Shown: positions 63,336 to 64,000 of the stretch, one piece after another | Position numbering within the stretch: position 1 is the first letter of the stretch | Layout of the letters: each line of letters begins with the position of its first letter | DNA from: Cryptomeria japonica | Lineage: Eukaryota > Streptophyta > Pinopsida > Cupressales > Cupressaceae | Assembly: GCF_030272615.1 (NCBI RefSeq) | Contig: NC_081412.1 | Location: forward strand, 547,862,488-547,926,487 | Direction: 5' to 3' | DNA length: 64,000 nucleotides | Notes under the pieces: generated by a model | Databases searched by the model: none | Told to the model about the DNA's origin: nothing | Seen by the model: only the letters and a program-made list of their open reading frames with translations | Position numbers and translations under genes: made by a program

Positions 63336-64000
63336 CTAACTATCTTTAATGCTTGGTCCAATTTCTGGTTTGTAGGTGTTGACAGGGGACGAAATGTCCT
63401 AGATTGATGACATCACGCTGTCGGCGATCGATTTTGGCCTACAAGGCTATATGGTATCATATTTTGTACAACTCTTTTTATGTATTGTTTTGATGGAATA
63501 TGCAAGTCATTCCATTTTAGATTTTTAAAATTATGTTTAATTTATTATCTGTACTAATATCTCATTTTAATTTTCTATTTTTAGGGCACCCCCTCCACGT
63601 CTAGGGCTCATCCGAAGAAAAAGAATATCTCGAAGACGCCAAAACGTGTGAAGAAGGTAATTGAACACATTTTTAGTTGTACAATTGTTTGAAAATGTTG
63701 AAATCAAGTATTAGTTGGGTTTTGTAGATTGATTAGTGTTTTTTGTCTATTTTACATGTACAACGGCCATTGAGCTTTGTGGATATGTTGAATGCACCTA
63801 ATTCGCCCGTGAATCAAGAGAGGGCGGAGGTATGTATCTCTACTTTATTTTCTTGATTTCATGATTATATGCACGCGTACATGTGAACTTGTGATATATT
63901 ATAATCTTATTTTTTTTCATACAACAAATATCCATACCTATTTTGTCAATGGAGAACCCTCCTCCTTGCACTGGAGAAGCATATCAGGATCCGGTACACT

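Larger units (their letters stand above)
45794..64000 (+). pseudogene. unknown multi-exon gene split by gypsy insertion, partial
   Basis: Proposed exons, all in phase: 45794-45803 (ATG), 45915-46963, 47080-47142, 63376-63453, 63585-63656, 63764-63829, and 63925 to the window edge. Exon 2 encodes about 350 residues: a Pro/Gln/Glu repeat (EQPNAPPEN twice), a conserved-looking core (FRDRCRQFYANGLSYDGV, FPIHWCTNVQMKN, FWQRWWMVF, VPLYFLRKIYYEF), and a Cys/His cluster (CVSCSGIC...CTICGCRCHAH) suggesting metal binding. Exon 5 is basic (HPKKKN, KRVKK), nuclear-signal-like. I do not recognise the family; it could be host or the ORF of a DNA transposon. Defects: a TAG in exon 4 (63400-63402), and acceptors before exons 6 and 7 that read AA rather than AG. 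The 16.1-kb gypsy element lies in the intron between exons 3 and 4. The 10-base first exon is inferred. Confidence 0.45.

Overview
This is a nuclear window from a seed plant. A large, repeat-swollen genome (a gymnosperm or conifer is my best guess, not provable here) is suggested by long introns carrying transposons, nested LTR retroelements and very low gene density. Only one host gene is clearly functional. It is a 20-exon RAD5A-type gene (SNF2 ATPase plus RING ubiquitin ligase for error-free post-replication repair) on the + strand at 12547-24188. Its splice frame is complete and predicts about 1125 residues.

Layout. 1-553: nothing recognised. 554-9264: a minus-strand LTR retroelement with two 941-bp LTRs, a tRNA-iMet primer site and four AGGGGGAG purine tracts. 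It encodes a coiled-coil Gag-like protein with three CCHC knuckles and a long unrecognised second ORF, but no protease, integrase or reverse transcriptase is visible. Two solo LTRs with perfect 5-bp target duplications (CTTGT, CTTCC) are nested in it. 9265-12546: intergenic DNA and putative RAD5A promoter with an E2F-like site. 12547-24188: RAD5A, whose introns carry a 999-bp hAT-like non-autonomous DNA transposon (intron 11), a roughly 130-bp tandem repeat (intron 16) and a solo LTR (intron 18). 24189-31682: decayed DNA with a LINE endonuclease/RT relic. 31688-38413: a complete but inactivated Sirevirus-like Ty1/copia element, TSD CAATG. 38419-45450: decayed DNA with a LINE RNase H relic. 45468-45675: an array of CpG-rich palindromes upstream of an unknown multi-exon gene (45794 to beyond 64000). 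That gene is split by a 16.1-kb, very young Ty3/gypsy Tat-lineage element (47213-63335) inserted in one of its introns.

How it fits together. The retroelements share cis signals: the minus-strand element and the copia element use the same primer site and the same repeated purine tract, so the former could be mobilised by a copia relative. The gypsy element has one uninterrupted reading frame from Gag to integrase except for three in-frame stops, yet its LTRs differ at only about two of 1805 positions. The most novel-looking items are the Pol-less element with a triple zinc-knuckle Gag and unknown ORF2, and the unknown gene with the palindrome array.

All coordinates and similarities were worked out by reading the sequence. 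No database search or alignment program was run.
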